Source: an uncultured Clostridia bacterium (GTDB lineage: Bacteria; Bacillota; Clostridia; TANB77; CAG-508). From it: a stretch of DNA of 38,989 nucleotides. Positions within the stretch are counted from its first letter, which is position 1. Each line of letters opens with the position of its first letter. The DNA is taken from the NCBI GenBank assembly GCA_947631785.1, contig CANRMR010000017.1:1-38989 (forward strand), written 5' to 3'. The translations under genes were made by a program, and so were the position numbers. This document shows, one piece after another, positions 38,282 through 38,989 of this stretch. Under the pieces are notes generated by a model, which worked only from the letters and a program-made list of their open reading frames with translations, did no database searches and was not told where the DNA came from.

Positions 38282-38989
38282 ATGGAAGTATTAAAGTGTG
38301 AAAATCTTGAAAAAAGAGTAGGTAAAAATATATTAGTAGAAAACATTAATTTTACTATTAATAAAGGAGATGTTGTAGGTTTTATAGGAGCAAATGGAGC
38401 TGGAAAAACAACTACTATTAAATTAATTTTAGGCTTAATAAAATTAACTAAAGGAAAAGTTTTAATAAATGGTTTTGATATAAAAAAAGATTTTATTAGA
38501 GCAATAGAAAAAGTTGGAGCAATTGTAGAAACACCAGACTTATATATGTATTTGTCAGGATATGATAACTTAAAAATAACAGCAAATAATTATAAAAATA
38601 TATCCAAAGATAGAATTTATGAAGTAGCAAAAATTGTTGGATTAGAAAATAGAATAAAAGATAAAGTATCAACTTATTCTTTAGGAATGAGGCAAAGATT
38701 AGGAATAGCAGAAGCAATAATAAATTCTCCAGAATTATTGATTTTAGATGAACCTACAAATGGACTAGATATAGAAGGAGTAATAGAAGTTAGAAATTTA
38801 ATAAAAGATTTATCAGAAAAAAAAGATATTGCAATTTTAATATCAAGTCATAATTTGCCAGAAATTGAAAATGTTTGTAATAGAATTATAGCAATAAAAA
38901 ACGGTAAATTGATACTAGATAATACATTAGAGGAATTTAAAACTTTAGAAGATGGAACAAAATTAACTTCTGAACAAGCTTTTATAAAG
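38282..38989 (+). CDS. ABC transporter ATP-binding protein (truncated by window end)
   Basis: MEVLKCENLEKRVGKNILVENINFTINKGDVVGFIGANGAGKTTTIKLILGL...YSLGMRQRLGIAEAI...LLILDEPTNGLD. Confidence 0.9.
   Translation, partial: MEVLKCENLEKRVGKNILVENINFTINKGDVVGFIGANGAGKTTTIKLILGLIKLTKGKVLINGFDIKKDFIRAIEKVGAIVETPDLYMYLSGYDNLKITANNYKNISKDRIYEVAKIVGLENRIKDKVSTYSLGMRQRLGIAEAIINSPELLILDEPTNGLDIEGVIEVRNLIKDLSEKKDIAILISSHNLPEIENVCNRIIAIKNGKLILDNTLEEFKTLEDGTKLTSEQAFIK

Overview
This AT-rich window looks Firmicutes-like. It carries most or all of an integrative and conjugative element (ICE). Recognisable modules are a large tyrosine recombinase (2053-4173, -), XRE regulators with operator repeats, a DnaD/replisome-organiser-like gene, a DnaC/IstB-like ATPase, topoisomerase III, a SprT-like metalloprotein, AbrB/XRE/RHH regulators, ParB, an RHH protein plus a MobP-type relaxase, a VirD4 coupling ATPase, VirB2/VirB6-like membrane proteins, PrgI-like, VirB4, an M23 peptidase and a MinD/CpaE-like protein. 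Flanking or cargo genes include two sigma/anti-sigma-like pairs, a 60-bp-repeat surface protein and an ABC transporter. The most striking observation concerns four core genes (replication organiser, VirD4, VirB6-like, VirB4), which appear fragmented. Every break is an in-frame CGG codon. Skipping only the C (+1, CGGW -> GGW, Gly) rejoins the reading frame at all nine sites, including five in virD4. By eye I found no in-frame CGG in any uninterrupted CDS of the window; all other CGG triplets in genes are out of frame. This suggests CGG is an unassigned or 'hungry' codon that triggers +1 frameshifting or quadruplet decoding as glycine. A second unusual signal is a four-copy cassette: a conserved 29-bp element TAGAAAAAAGGGAAAwAAAAyGGAATTGA overlapping the -35 of a TTGAww-N17-TATAAT promoter, each followed by a short leader or sRNA and an intrinsic terminator.
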